From Actinomycetota bacterium (GTDB taxonomy: Bacteria > Actinomycetota > Actinomycetes > Mycobacteriales > Micromonosporaceae), in the NCBI GenBank assembly GCA_005885555.1, contig VAWN01000038.1, forward strand, positions 1 to 64,000: a stretch of 64,000 bases of DNA, in the 5' to 3' direction. The position numbers and the translations under genes were made by a program. Numbering within the stretch: position 1 is the stretch's first letter; each line of letters starts with the position of its first letter. This document shows positions 1 through 7,797 of the stretch, in pieces. The notes below the pieces were generated by a model. The model made no database searches. It saw nothing but the letters and a program-made list of their open reading frames with translations, and had not been told where the DNA came from.

Positions 1-41
1 GACCTTGCCCCAGCGTTTCCGCTGCTCACACTGCATATGTG

Positions 42-115
42 TGGAGCTGAGGGGATTTGAACCCCTGACCCCCTCGATGCGAACGAGGTGCGCTACCGGT
101 CTGCGCCACAGCCCC
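42..115 (-). tRNA. tRNA-Ala (anticodon CGC)
   Basis: On the minus strand the sequence folds as a full cloverleaf. The 7-bp acceptor stem contains the G3:U70 pair that is the alanine identity element. The anticodon stem CCTCG/CGAGG encloses the loop TTCGCAT, giving anticodon CGC for GCG codons. The T arm carries GGTTCAAAT. The discriminator is A, and no CCA is encoded after it. It lies downstream of glpR on the same strand. Bases 1-41 hold nothing I recognise. Confidence 0.96.
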
Positions 116-199
116 TGACCGTCCCGAAGACCTCGGGACCGGCGCCTAGGTTAACAGGTCGGCACGGGGCACCGCGAACCGGTACCACCCCGACACGCC

Positions 200-1033
200 T
201 CAGTATCCGGCCGCCCGCGCCTCGTACGCCCGGCCCCGCACGTACCGCTGGGAGAGCCGTACCGAATCCCGCTGCGCCGCCGCCCGGGCGGCTGCTGCGC
301 GACGGAGTGCCTCCCGCCGGGCGGCATGCCGGCGCGCCTGTTCCCGGCGCAGTTCCGCCTGCCGGGCAACGAGCCAGGCGGCCCGGCGGGCGGCGGCGCG
401 CTGGCGACGGCGCTCGGACAGGGCGCGGTTGCGCAGGTGGGCGAGGTACCCGCCGAGCAGTACCAGGCTCGGGGCGGATCCGATCCAGAGGCCCGGCCCG
501 AGCAGCCAGACCCCACACAGTTCGCTGATGTTGAGCAGTACCAGGGCGGCGAGTACCCGACGGCGCCGGTAGACCGCCGGGGTCTGCCGCCGGGTGTACG
601 GTCGGGGACCGGGCGCGCGCCGTACCTGCAACGGCCGGCCGGACCGACCGACCCGCCCGGCCCCGGAAACCGGCACCGCCGAACCCGGCGCCGCAGAAAC
701 CGGCGCCGCCGAAACCGGCGCCGCCGAAACCGGCGCTACCGAACGCGGCACCGAAGACAGCGGCGCAGCCGGGACCGAAGCAGCCGCCGGGAAGGGACCG
801 GCCGCCGGGGGCGCAGACGCGACAGACATAGCCAGGCGCGGCGGGTTGACCGGGCGGCGTCCGGGCACGGTACGGGGACGGCGGCGGCGATCGATCACCC
901 GCGCCGTGCTCAGCGCCCGCTCCGCGGCCAGCCGTTCGGTGGCGTCGTACCGGCGTACCAGCGCCGGCGCGAGCGCGAGCAGCCCGGCCGCGGCGAGGAC
1001 GGCGAGGAGTACCGAGGTCGGCACCCGTACCAC
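200..1033 (-). CDS. glpR: GlpR/SepX-like membrane receptor of the Glp division protein
   Basis: A 277-residue membrane protein has one hydrophobic segment at residues 6-25 and two more at about 160-176 and 184-200. Between them is a long Pro/Ala/Ser linker holding about four SAAPV repeats (15-bp units near 680-745). A strongly basic Arg/Ala tail follows. Similarity alone is weak. The call rests on position: it closes a galU - moeA/glp - GNAT - glpR cluster. In Corynebacterium, Glp binds FtsZ and is tethered by GlpR, and SepX is the Streptomyces counterpart (established). The GTG start has no clear Shine-Dalgarno and lies 12 nt downstream of a perfect palindrome. Division function here is inference. 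Confidence 0.72.
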   Translation of the reverse strand: MVRVPTSVLLAVLAAAGLLALAPALVRRYDATERLAAERALSTARVIDRRRRPRTVPGRRPVNPPRLAMSVASAPPAAGPFPAAASVPAAPLSSVPRSVAPVSAAPVSAAPVSAAPGSAVPVSGAGRVGRSGRPLQVRRAPGPRPYTRRQTPAVYRRRRVLAALVLLNISELCGVWLLGPGLWIGSAPSLVLLGGYLAHLRNRALSERRRQRAAARRAAWLVARQAELRREQARRHAARREALRRAAAARAAAQRDSVRLSQRYVRGRAYEARAAGY

Positions 1034-1044
1034 GTCCTGTCACA

Positions 1045-1064
1045 GAATCACAACTTTGTGATTC
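1045..1064. promoter_or_regulatory. Perfect 20-nt palindrome upstream of glpR
   Basis: GAATCACAACTTTGTGATTC has 9-bp perfect arms around a CT centre. It lies between the GNAT stop and the glpR start. It is AT-rich against a 73 percent GC background and lacks a T tract, so an operator for glpR is more likely than a terminator. The binding protein is unknown. Confidence 0.6.
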
Positions 1065-1104
1065 GAGGTTACGGCCAGGTCGGGAACATGACCGCGCGCC
1101 ACGC

Positions 1105-1722
1105 TCAGGTACGGCCGCTGACCCGGTGCCAGCGGGCCAGCAGGCCGCCCTCGTCGACGACGTCCTCGGCCGTGATCGCGTACCCGACATGGTCGCGCCA
1201 GGCACCGTCGATGTGCAGGTACCGCGGGTGGTACGCCTCCTCGCGGAAGCCCAGTTTCTCCACGACCCGGCGGGACGCGGTGTTCTCCGGCCGGATGTTG
1301 ACCTCGATGCGGTGCAGCCCGCCGGCGTGGAACGCGTGGTCGACGACGAGCGCGAGCGCGGTCGGAGTGATGCCCCGGCCGGCGACCCGGTGGTCGACCC
1401 AGTATCCGGCGTACCCGGAGCAGAACGCCCGCCGCACGATATTGCCGATGGAGAGCTGCCCGACGAGGCGGCCGGAGTACACGACGGCGAACGGCATCGC
1501 CTCGCCGGTGCGCCCGGAGCGGCGCAGTTCGCGCAGCACGTACCGGAACGACGAGGGCGCGTTCAGCTCGGCCCACGAGCCGGGCGGGGTCGGTTCCCAG
1601 GGGGCGAGCCACCGCTCGTTGACCCGGCGCACCTCCGACCAGGCCCGGGCGTCGGCGCGGTGGTACGGCCGCAGGGTCACCGGTCCGTCCGCGAGCACCG
1701 CCGGCCACCCGGGCGCCAGCAT
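1105..1722 (-). CDS. GNAT N-acetyltransferase, RimJ/RimL type
   Basis: A protein of about 205 residues has the RimJ/RimL layout. The N-terminal VTLRPYHRADARAWSEVR lead-in is followed by a central acetyl-CoA loop with VAGRGI, and then by the helix ENTASRRVVEKLGFR and a strand with HIDGAWRDHV. It probably acetylates an N-terminal or other amine; the substrate is unknown. The ATG at 1722 overlaps the moeA stop as TGATG, and a GTG one codon earlier (1725) is the alternative. It is translationally coupled inside the galU-glp-glpR operon, where a RimJ-like gene is usual in actinomycetes. Confidence 0.9.
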   Translation of the reverse strand: MLAPGWPAVLADGPVTLRPYHRADARAWSEVRRVNERWLAPWEPTPPGSWAELNAPSSFRYVLRELRRSGRTGEAMPFAVVYSGRLVGQLSIGNIVRRAFCSGYAGYWVDHRVAGRGITPTALALVVDHAFHAGGLHRIEVNIRPENTASRRVVEKLGFREEAYHPRYLHIDGAWRDHVGYAITAEDVVDEGGLLARWHRVSGRT

Positions 1723-2969
1723 CACCGTCTCCGGTCCAGCAGCAGAACGTCCACTGTGGACCCGGCCGGCGCGCTGGTCACCTTCTCGCCGAGCACCATC
1801 AGCGCGTTGGCCTCGGCGAGGCCGGACAGTGTGTACGGGCCACCGGCCAGCGGCTGCACGGTGTACCCGCCGCCGCGGCGCTCGGCGGCCGTGGCCGGCC
1901 GGAACTCGCGCAGGCCGGTCGGCGAGTGCACGGTCTCCAGCAGGTGCGCCCGGACGCTGGGCCGGAACACCGGCTCGGCGCCGGCGAGCACCTGGATCAC
2001 CGGCCGGGCGAGCACCTCGAACCCGATCAACGCCGCGCCCGGGTCACCGGGCAGGCACACGACGGGTACCTCGGTTCCGCCGATCGAACCGAATCCCAGT
2101 GACGAGCATGGATACACCGACACGTCGGTGAACGATACCGGCCCGCGGGACAGGATCCGCCGGACCATGTCGCCCGGCCCCGTCCCGGTACCCCCGGTGG
2201 TGATGATGAGGTCGGCCCGCAGCGTCTGGTCGTCGAGCACGCCACGCACGGCCTCGGGGTCGTCGTCGCAGATGCCCACCCGGTAGGCGTGCGCGCCGGC
2301 CTCGGCGGCGGCCGCGGTCAGCGCGTGCGAGTTGACGTCGACCACCTGCCCGGGCTGGCTGGCCCGGCCCGCGTCGACCAGCTCGTCGCCGGTCGCCACG
2401 ACGACCACCCGCGGGCAGGGGCGGACCACGACGTGCCCGATGCCGGTCGCGGCGAGGACGGCGACCAGCGCGGGCGTGATGAACGTGCCGGCGCCGGCCA
2501 GGACGGCGCCGGCCGGCAGCTCGTCGCCGGCACGGCGCACGCCGTGGCCCTTCTTCGGCGCGTCGTAGATCTCCACCGCGGCCATGCCCTGGTCCGTGCC
2601 GGTCGCCGGCACCACCACGTCGCAGGTCGCCGGCAGGGGGGCGCCGGCCGCCACCGAGAAGCAGGTACCCGACGTCAGCCGCACCGGTCGCCAGCTGGAC
2701 GCGGTCAGGTCGCCGACGACGTTCAGCCGTACCGGCCGGCCCGGCATCGCCGGCATCACGTCTTCCGACCGCGCCGCGTACCCGTCGATCGCGGCGTGGT
2801 CGAACGCCGGCAGCGGACCCGGCGCGACGACGTCCTCGGCGAGCGTGTTGCCGTACGCCTGGGTGAGATCCAGGTCGAGCGCCGGTAACGGCCGCACGCC
2901 CCGTAGCACCCAGGTCAGGTAGTCGGCCAGCGGGATCGCGGGATCGCGCTGGGGTGCGGTCGTCGTCAT
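1722..2969 (-). CDS. glp: MoeA/Glp gephyrin-like molybdotransferase
   Basis: The 415-residue protein has the MoeA architecture: an N-terminal cluster (PLPALDLDL, AFDHAAIDGYAARSEDV), a MoCF-binding domain with DVNSHALTAAAAEAG and TTGGTGTGPGDM, and a C-terminal domain with CLPGDPGAALIGFEVLARP. MoeA inserts molybdate into adenylylated molybdopterin. In actinobacteria the paralogue next to galU and glpR (Glp) instead binds FtsZ. The ATG at 2969 overlaps the galU stop by 4 nt. The in-frame reading upstream of it is galU antisense sequence and was discarded. Whether this copy is catalytic, structural or both is not visible. Confidence 0.88.
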   Translation of the reverse strand: MTTTAPQRDPAIPLADYLTWVLRGVRPLPALDLDLTQAYGNTLAEDVVAPGPLPAFDHAAIDGYAARSEDVMPAMPGRPVRLNVVGDLTASSWRPVRLTSGTCFSVAAGAPLPATCDVVVPATGTDQGMAAVEIYDAPKKGHGVRRAGDELPAGAVLAGAGTFITPALVAVLAATGIGHVVVRPCPRVVVVATGDELVDAGRASQPGQVVDVNSHALTAAAAEAGAHAYRVGICDDDPEAVRGVLDDQTLRADLIITTGGTGTGPGDMVRRILSRGPVSFTDVSVYPCSSLGFGSIGGTEVPVVCLPGDPGAALIGFEVLARPVIQVLAGAEPVFRPSVRAHLLETVHSPTGLREFRPATAAERRGGGYTVQPLAGGPYTLSGLAEANALMVLGEKVTSAPAGSTVDVLLLDRRR

Positions 2970-3907
2970 CCGCCGCGCTCCCCGGTGCCGAGCCCGCCGG
3001 CCACGAAGTCGCGCAGCCACTCGCGGAACAGCTGGAGGTCCTTGCGCCGGCAGGCCAGCTCGACGACGGCCTGCAGGTAGCCCAGCGGCGCGCCGGTGTC
3101 GTAGCGGGTGCCGCGGAACACCACGCCGTGCACCGGTACCCCCTCTTTGAGCAGGAGAGCCATCGCGTCGGTGAGCTGGATCTCGCCGCCCGCACCCGGC
3201 CCGATCCGGCGGATCGCGTCGAAGATGGCGTTCGGCAGCACGTACCGGCCGACCACCGCGAGCCGGCTCGGCGCCTCCTCCAGCGCCGGCTTCTCCACCA
3301 TGTCGGTGACCTCGACGACCTCCGCGTCGCCGGCGGCCAGGTCCGACGGCCGGACCGACGCGATCCCGTACCGGGACACCTCGTCGTCGCCGATCTCCAG
3401 CAGGCACAGCACCACGCCGCCGGTGCGCGCCTGCAGGTCCAGCATGTCCGGCAGTACCGGGTCGGACTCGTCGGTGAACTCGTCGCCGAGCAGTACCGCG
3501 AACGACTCGCCGCCCACGTGCGACTCGGCGTACGACACGGCGTGGCCGAGGCCGAGCTGCTCGGGCTGCCGGCAGGTGTAGATCTCGGCCAGCTCGCTCG
3601 GCCGGACGATGGCGGCCAGCCGCTCGGTGTCGCCCTTCGCCTCCAGCCGCTGCTCCAGGTCGGGGCGGCGGTCGAAGTGGTCCACCATGCTCGTCTTGCC
3701 GCGCCCGGTTACCAGCAGGATGTCGTGGATGCCGGCGGCGGCGGCCTCCTCGACGATGTACTGCAGCACCGGCCGGTCGACGACGGGCAGCAGCTCCTTG
3801 GGTACCGCCTTGGTCGCCGGCAGGAACCGGGTGGCCAGTCCGGCCGCGGGGATGACCGCCTTGGCGGCACGCCGTGAGGAAACGTCGGGGGTCGGGAACT
3901 CCGGCAT
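2966..3907 (-). CDS. galU: UTP-glucose-1-phosphate uridylyltransferase
   Basis: The 313-residue length is normal for bacterial GalU. The N-terminus has the nucleotidyltransferase signature AAGLATRFLPATKAVPKE. Further hallmarks are QPEQLGLGHAV, LLGDEFTDE, VEKP and GRYVLPNAIFD followed by GGEIQLTDA. It makes UDP-glucose for trehalose, glycan and wall precursors in the cytoplasm. It is 9 nt downstream of the GGDEF gene and overlaps moeA by 4 nt, so it is an internal operon gene. The ATG has only a weak ribosome site. Confidence 0.96.
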   Translation of the reverse strand: MPEFPTPDVSSRRAAKAVIPAAGLATRFLPATKAVPKELLPVVDRPVLQYIVEEAAAAGIHDILLVTGRGKTSMVDHFDRRPDLEQRLEAKGDTERLAAIVRPSELAEIYTCRQPEQLGLGHAVSYAESHVGGESFAVLLGDEFTDESDPVLPDMLDLQARTGGVVLCLLEIGDDEVSRYGIASVRPSDLAAGDAEVVEVTDMVEKPALEEAPSRLAVVGRYVLPNAIFDAIRRIGPGAGGEIQLTDAMALLLKEGVPVHGVVFRGTRYDTGAPLGYLQAVVELACRRKDLQLFREWLRDFVAGGLGTGERGG

Positions 3908-3916
3908 GCCGTCAGG

Positions 3917-5743
3917 CTATCGGCCGGCGCCGGGCAGTGCCGGCTGCGGGCCACCCGACGCGCCGCCGACCGCGACCAGCATCCGGTCCGGTTCTGCCAG
4001 CCGGTACCGGTCGCGGCCGCCGGCCTTGGCCTGGTACAGCGCGTCGTCGGCCACCTCCCGCACCTGCGGCCCGGTGGCGCCGTGTTCCGGGTACACCGCG
4101 ATGCCGATGGACACGGTCACCGGGATGGGCGGCTTGTTGGGTACCCCGATCGGGGTGGCCCGGATCGCCGCGTTGAGCCGTTCGGCGACGACGATCCCGC
4201 CGGGCGCGTCGGTCTCCGGCAGCAGCACCACGAACTCCTCCCCGCCGCGCCGGAACGCCAGGTCCACCTCGCGGATCACCGAGCGGACCCGGCGGGCGAA
4301 CTCGACCAGCACCACGTCGCCGGCAGCGTGCCCGTACGAGTCGTTGACCTGCTTGAACCGGTCCAGGTCCAGGGCCAGCACGCACAGCCGGTGGCCGAAC
4401 CGGCTGGCCCGCTCCACCTCGCGGCGCAGCGAGTCCTTGAGCGTGCGGTAGTTGTACAGGCTGGTGAGCGCGTCGGTGTGGGACAACCGCTGCGCCTCCT
4501 CGTGCACCCGCACGTTCTCCACCGCGATCGCCGCCTGGCCGGCGAAGGTCCGCAGGGTCACCAGGTCGGCGTCGTCGAACTCGTCGTCGCCGACCCGGTC
4601 GTACAGCGCCAGCACGCCCCGCACCGAGTCGGGGATGTTGAACGGCACCGCCATGTACGTGCGGCAGGCGGGTTCGCCGGGGGCGAGCACCGGCCCGTCC
4701 CGGTCCACCCGGCCGCGCCGGGCGACTCCGGTACCGGCGACGCAGCCGAGCAGTCCCGACCCGACCGGCAGCCGCAGGCCCGGCCCGACCAGTTCGTCGT
4801 CCTCGATCAGCAGGACGACGCCGGACTGCGCCCCGGTCGCGGCCCGCGCGGTCTGCAGGATCACGTCGAGGATGCGCTGCAGGTCGTGGGTGCTGGACAG
4901 GGTGTCGCCGAGCAGGCCGAGCTGGCCGCGCAGCTGGTCGCGGGACGCGGTCAGGGCGGCCACGTACGACTGCATCTCCCGCGTCATCCGGTTGAACGTG
5001 GCGGCGAGCCGGCCGACCTCGTCGCGCGCGCGTACCGGTACCCGTGCCGACAGGTCACCGTCGGCCACCCGGTCGGCGGCGGCGGCGAGCTCGGCCAGCG
5101 GCCGGGTGGTACCCCCGGCGAGCCAGCGCGCAGCGGCGACCGCCCCGGCCGCGGCGACGAGTACCACGCCGAGCAGCACCGGCAGCAGTACCGGCGTGGT
5201 CGGTGCCGGTACCGTGACCGCCAGCGGCAGCGGCCCGTCGACCGGTCGCCGCATCGGCCCGCCCGCTCCGGCCGCGGTGACCGTCGCGCCGCCGGTGACG
5301 TCGGTGAGCTGGTCGAGCAGCGCGTCGTCGACCGGCCGCACCGCGTAGGCGTAGCCGATCAGTACCCCGGCCGGGTTGCGCAGTTCGGCCCGCGCCGCGA
5401 GGGCCGCGTAGGGCGCGGGGCGGTTGGACCGGCCGCACAGCGCCCACGGCCCGGCGGGCGGGCGGTCGCCGGTACCCACCGGATGATCGGAAGCGTCGCG
5501 CAGCTGGACGGTGACGCCTGCCGGCCGCTGCCCCGCGACGGCCGCGGCCGTCGCGTCGGCCCGCAGCTGCGCACACAGCGCGTCGAGCGCGCCGCGCACC
5601 GCGGCGCCGGCCCGGTCGAGCCGCTCGACCGCGCGGGCGCGGTTCACCGCGGTCACCGTCATGCCGACGAAGACCGCGCCGAGCAGCACCGGACCGAGCA
5701 CCACCGCGAGGAAGGCCGCGGTCAGCCGGGCACGGAGAGTCAC
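3917..5743 (-). CDS. Membrane diguanylate cyclase (HAMP-GAF-GGDEF)
   Basis: The 608-residue protein has a TM helix at about 8-30, an extracellular sensor region to about 175, a second TM at about 183-208 and a HAMP linker (LAELAAAADRVADGDLSARV). A GAF domain at about 285-430 and a C-terminal GGDEF domain complete it. The active site reads GGEEF, preceded by the metal and substrate motif DLDRFKQVNDSYGHAAGD. An intact inhibitory I-site, REVD, stands five residues before GGEEF. It should therefore make c-di-GMP and be product-inhibited. The GTG start has a GGGGAA site 5 nt upstream. It heads the operon leading into galU-glp-glpR, which could link c-di-GMP with growth and division (inference). 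Confidence 0.92.
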   Translation of the reverse strand: MTLRARLTAAFLAVVLGPVLLGAVFVGMTVTAVNRARAVERLDRAGAAVRGALDALCAQLRADATAAAVAGQRPAGVTVQLRDASDHPVGTGDRPPAGPWALCGRSNRPAPYAALAARAELRNPAGVLIGYAYAVRPVDDALLDQLTDVTGGATVTAAGAGGPMRRPVDGPLPLAVTVPAPTTPVLLPVLLGVVLVAAAGAVAAARWLAGGTTRPLAELAAAADRVADGDLSARVPVRARDEVGRLAATFNRMTREMQSYVAALTASRDQLRGQLGLLGDTLSSTHDLQRILDVILQTARAATGAQSGVVLLIEDDELVGPGLRLPVGSGLLGCVAGTGVARRGRVDRDGPVLAPGEPACRTYMAVPFNIPDSVRGVLALYDRVGDDEFDDADLVTLRTFAGQAAIAVENVRVHEEAQRLSHTDALTSLYNYRTLKDSLRREVERASRFGHRLCVLALDLDRFKQVNDSYGHAAGDVVLVEFARRVRSVIREVDLAFRRGGEEFVVLLPETDAPGGIVVAERLNAAIRATPIGVPNKPPIPVTVSIGIAVYPEHGATGPQVREVADDALYQAKAGGRDRYRLAEPDRMLVAVGGASGGPQPALPGAGR

Positions 5744-5802
5744 GCTTCCCCTCTCGTATACTTGGCGGCCTGTCCGATTTTTCGCATCAACCCAAGGCCG
5801 AC
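5744..5802. promoter_or_regulatory. Divergent promoter, GGDEF operon / 5-FCL gene
   Basis: The 59-nt gap between divergent starts holds TATACT at 5757-5762 on the plus strand. The overlapping complement gives TATACG on the minus strand. One TATAC core may thus serve as -10 element in both directions. No -35 match was identified. Confidence 0.4.
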
Positions 5803-6333
5803 GTGCGGGGTGGCCTGCTTGCCGCCCGCCGCTCCCGCACCGATCTGGTCAACGCCGATGCGGGGGTACGCGCAACGCTCGCCGCCCTCGCCACCGGCCT
5901 GGGTACCGTCGCCGCCTACGTGCCGCTGCCCTTCGAACCGGGCGGCCGGGAGCTGCCCGACGCGCTCGCGGCCGCCTGCGCGCGGCTGCTGCTCCCGGTC
6001 CTCCGGCCCGATCTCGATCTCGACTGGGCGCCGTACGCCGGTGATCTCGTGCGCGCCGGGCGCGGGCTGCGCGAGCCTCCCGGGCCGCGGCTCGGGCCGG
6101 CCGCCGTCGCGTCGGCCGACCTGGTGATCGTGCCCGCGCTGGCCGTCGACCGGCGGGGTGTGCGGCTCGGCCGGGGCGGCGGCTCGTACGACCGCGCGCT
6201 GTCCCGGGTACCGGCCGGCACGCCGGTCATCGCCGCGCTCTACGAGGGGGAACTCGTCGACGCCCTGCCGGCCGACCCGCATGACATCCGCGTGACGGGT
6301 GTGGCGACCCCGACCGGCCTCACCCGGCTATGA
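5803..6333 (+). CDS. 5-formyltetrahydrofolate cyclo-ligase
   Basis: The 176-residue reading has the family hallmarks: basic LLAARRSR near the N-terminus, PLPFEPGGRELP, DLVIVPALAVDR and the nucleotide-binding RLGRGGGSYDRAL. It converts 5-formyl-THF to 5,10-methenyl-THF using ATP. The GTG at 5803 may be slightly too far in. Open codons upstream read LSDFSHQPKAD, which resembles usual family N-termini but has no ATG or GTG; a CTG at 5770 is conceivable. It is divergent from the galU operon, whose neighbour it is in many actinomycetes. Confidence 0.9.
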   Translation: MRGGLLAARRSRTDLVNADAGVRATLAALATGLGTVAAYVPLPFEPGGRELPDALAAACARLLLPVLRPDLDLDWAPYAGDLVRAGRGLREPPGPRLGPAAVASADLVIVPALAVDRRGVRLGRGGGSYDRALSRVPAGTPVIAALYEGELVDALPADPHDIRVTGVATPTGLTRL

Positions 6334-6399
6334 CTGGACGGGACGTGCCTTCATGCCGCACTATTGGCACTCAGGGTGTGAGAGTGCCAGGAGGATGCC

Positions 6400-6732
6400 G
6401 TGCCGACGTACCAGTACGCCTGTACCGCATGCGGGCATCAGCTCGAGGCGGTGCAGTCCTTCGCCGACGAGCCGCTGACCGAGTGCCCCGCATGTGAGGG
6501 GCGGCTGCGCAAGCTGTTCTCGTCGGTCGGCGTGGTCTTCAAGGGCTCCGGGTTCTACCGGACCGACTCCCGCAGCGGCGCGACCAAGGACGGCGCCGCC
6601 AAGGAGAGCGCGACCAAGGACGGCTCCGCCAAGGAGAGCGCGACCAAGGACGGCTCCGCCAAGGACGCCCCGAAGAAGCCCGAGAGCTCCGCCCCGGCGG
6701 CGAAGAAGGAACCGACCGCCTCGGCCGCCTGA
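6400..6732 (+). CDS. FmdB-family zinc-ribbon protein
   Basis: The 110-residue protein opens MPTYQYACTACGH and carries two CxxC pairs, C8/C11 and C29/C32, the FmdB regulatory zinc ribbon. The tail is low-complexity Lys/Ala/Ser with three 10-residue repeats (ATKDGSAKES type). The GTG start follows AGGAGG at good spacing. The family role is unclear; FmdB was named after formamidase regulation, but most members are uncharacterised. It is a single gene downstream of the cyclo-ligase. Confidence 0.88.
   Translation: MPTYQYACTACGHQLEAVQSFADEPLTECPACEGRLRKLFSSVGVVFKGSGFYRTDSRSGATKDGAAKESATKDGSAKESATKDGSAKDAPKKPESSAPAAKKEPTASAA
6580..6669 (+). repeat. Three tandem 30-bp coding repeats in the FmdB gene
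   Basis: Units at 6580-6609, 6610-6639 and 6640-6669 each begin gcgaccaaggacggc and encode ATKDG(A/S)AK plus two residues. They are in frame, so copy-number change would alter only tail length. Confidence 0.85.
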
Positions 6733-6763
6733 CGCCGGCCCCCTGACGCCTGACGCCTGTGGC

Positions 6764-6922
6764 CTACTCCCAGTGCGGCGGGCGCTCGTCGAGCAGCCGC
6801 TCGTCGTTGTCCGCCCGGCGCTCGCCCCAGCCCTGGTCAGTGTCGTCGCGCGTCTGCTCCGGCAGTACCCGCTCGTCGTCGAGTGGCACCTCGCGCTCCT
6901 CATCGGCCGCGTACCCGTCCAT
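6764..6922 (-). CDS. Small conserved acidic protein (52 aa)
   Basis: The ORF reads MDGYAADEEREVPLDDERV and then LPEQTRDDTDQGWGER, with a DERLLDERPPHWE tail. I recall the LPEQTRDDTD...GWGE...RPPHW pattern as a conserved small actinobacterial protein of unknown function. The ATG at 6922 is preceded 7 nt away by TACCCT, a leaderless-type -10. A longer in-frame start at 6964 would lie outside that promoter. No TM or signal peptide is present. Confidence 0.72.
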   Translation of the reverse strand: MDGYAADEEREVPLDDERVLPEQTRDDTDQGWGERRADNDERLLDERPPHWE

Positions 6923-6928
6923 GCCCGG

Positions 6929-6935
6929 TAGGGTA
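6929..6935. promoter_or_regulatory. Shared bidirectional -10 element
   Basis: The seven bases TAGGGTA give TAGGGT on the plus strand, 7 nt before GTG 6942. They give TACCCT on the minus strand, 7 nt before ATG 6922. Both geometries fit leaderless transcription outward from the same box. Confidence 0.5.
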
Positions 6936-6967
6936 ATTCCCGTGAGCGCAGCGGGCCGGGCCACGTC

Positions 6968-7282
6968 ATGAACGACGACGACCTGCAGTGGCGCCGCCCG
7001 CCGGAGAGCACCGGTCCGACACCCGGCCGCCCGCCCGCGCCGCGGGAGCCGGCCGCCCCGCCGCCGTACAGCGGGCCGCCGCGCACCACGCCGCCGCCCC
7101 CGGACTGGCGGCCTCGGATGCTCGTGCAGCCGCCACCGCCCCGCGACCTGCCGGCCCAGGACCTGGAGACGCTCGACGCGCAGGAGCGGGAGGCGCGCAC
7201 ACTGACCTACGGCGTCGGCATGGTGGCCGGCGCGATCCTGTTGATCGTCCTGCTCGTCCTGTGTGGTCGCGCTCTGTTCTAG
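6968..7282 (+). CDS. Pro-rich single-pass (tail-anchored) membrane protein
   Basis: The 104-residue protein has a Pro-rich hydrophilic region (residues 5-60) and one C-terminal hydrophobic helix of about 22 residues (GVGMVAGAILLIVLLVLCG). It ends GRALF, so it is probably tail-anchored with the bulk in the cytosol. No family is recognised. A 9-codon reading from GTG 6942 ends at TGA overlapping this ATG (ATGA), so translation may be coupled to a leaderless leader peptide. Its TAG stop shares a CTAG with the convergent DUF2231 gene. Confidence 0.7.
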   Translation: MNDDDLQWRRPPESTGPTPGRPPAPREPAAPPPYSGPPRTTPPPPDWRPRMLVQPPPPRDLPAQDLETLDAQEREARTLTYGVGMVAGAILLIVLLVLCGRALF

Positions 7283-7746
7283 TACCCGGTCCAGACGATA
7301 CGGGCGCCGGCGTCGCCGGTCCGGTAGACGTAGTACACGGTGACCAGCCCCAGTACCACCGTGATCACCGATAGCGCCATCGATGCTCCGCGCGGCAGGG
7401 TGCGCAGCAGCACCAGCAGCAGGACGACGACGGCCAGCGCGATGGTGAGGTACAGCGTGGTCGTACCGAGGGACCGGTGGCTGTCGATCTTGACAAGGAT
7501 CTCCTGGTTGGCCATGTGCTTGCGCACGATGCGCCGCCGGAACGCGTCTCCGGAGAGCTTCGCCAGCAGCGTGGACCCGACGCCGGCCAGCGCGAGCAGC
7601 ACGGCGACCCAGCCGGTCCGGCCGCGCAGCCGCGGTACCAGGGCGTAGACAATCCCGGCAAGGACGAGCAACGGCACGAGTACCACGACCGCGTGGATCA
7701 CCAGCGGGTGGAGTGGAAGCCCCGTAATCGTCTCAAAGATACCCAC
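7279..7746 (-). CDS. DUF2231 membrane protein
   Basis: The 155-residue protein opens with the DUF2231 signature GLPLHPLVIHAVVVLVPL. It has four predicted helices at about 18-37, 45-62, 97-116 and 122-142. The family is a putative integral membrane sensor or redox-associated protein with conserved His residues near the first helix; function is unknown. The GTG start is 51 nt from the divergent fur start. Its stop overlaps the neighbouring gene's stop by 4 nt. Confidence 0.85.
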   Translation of the reverse strand: MGIFETITGLPLHPLVIHAVVVLVPLLVLAGIVYALVPRLRGRTGWVAVLLALAGVGSTLLAKLSGDAFRRRIVRKHMANQEILVKIDSHRSLGTTTLYLTIALAVVVLLLVLLRTLPRGASMALSVITVVLGLVTVYYVYRTGDAGARIVWTGY

Positions 7747-7797
7747 GCAGCGATCATGGCACCCGTCCAGCAGTGACGGAAGGGCAACGTTTTCTTG

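Noticed and set aside
326-2286. Long plus-strand frames opposite glpR, GNAT and moeA
   Set aside because: They are Arg/Pro/Gly-rich antisense shadows with no motifs; the minus-strand genes have full family signatures.
4082-6127. 681-codon plus-strand frame opposite the GGDEF gene
   Set aside because: Composition and lack of motifs mark it as the antisense of the cyclase, a common high-GC artefact.
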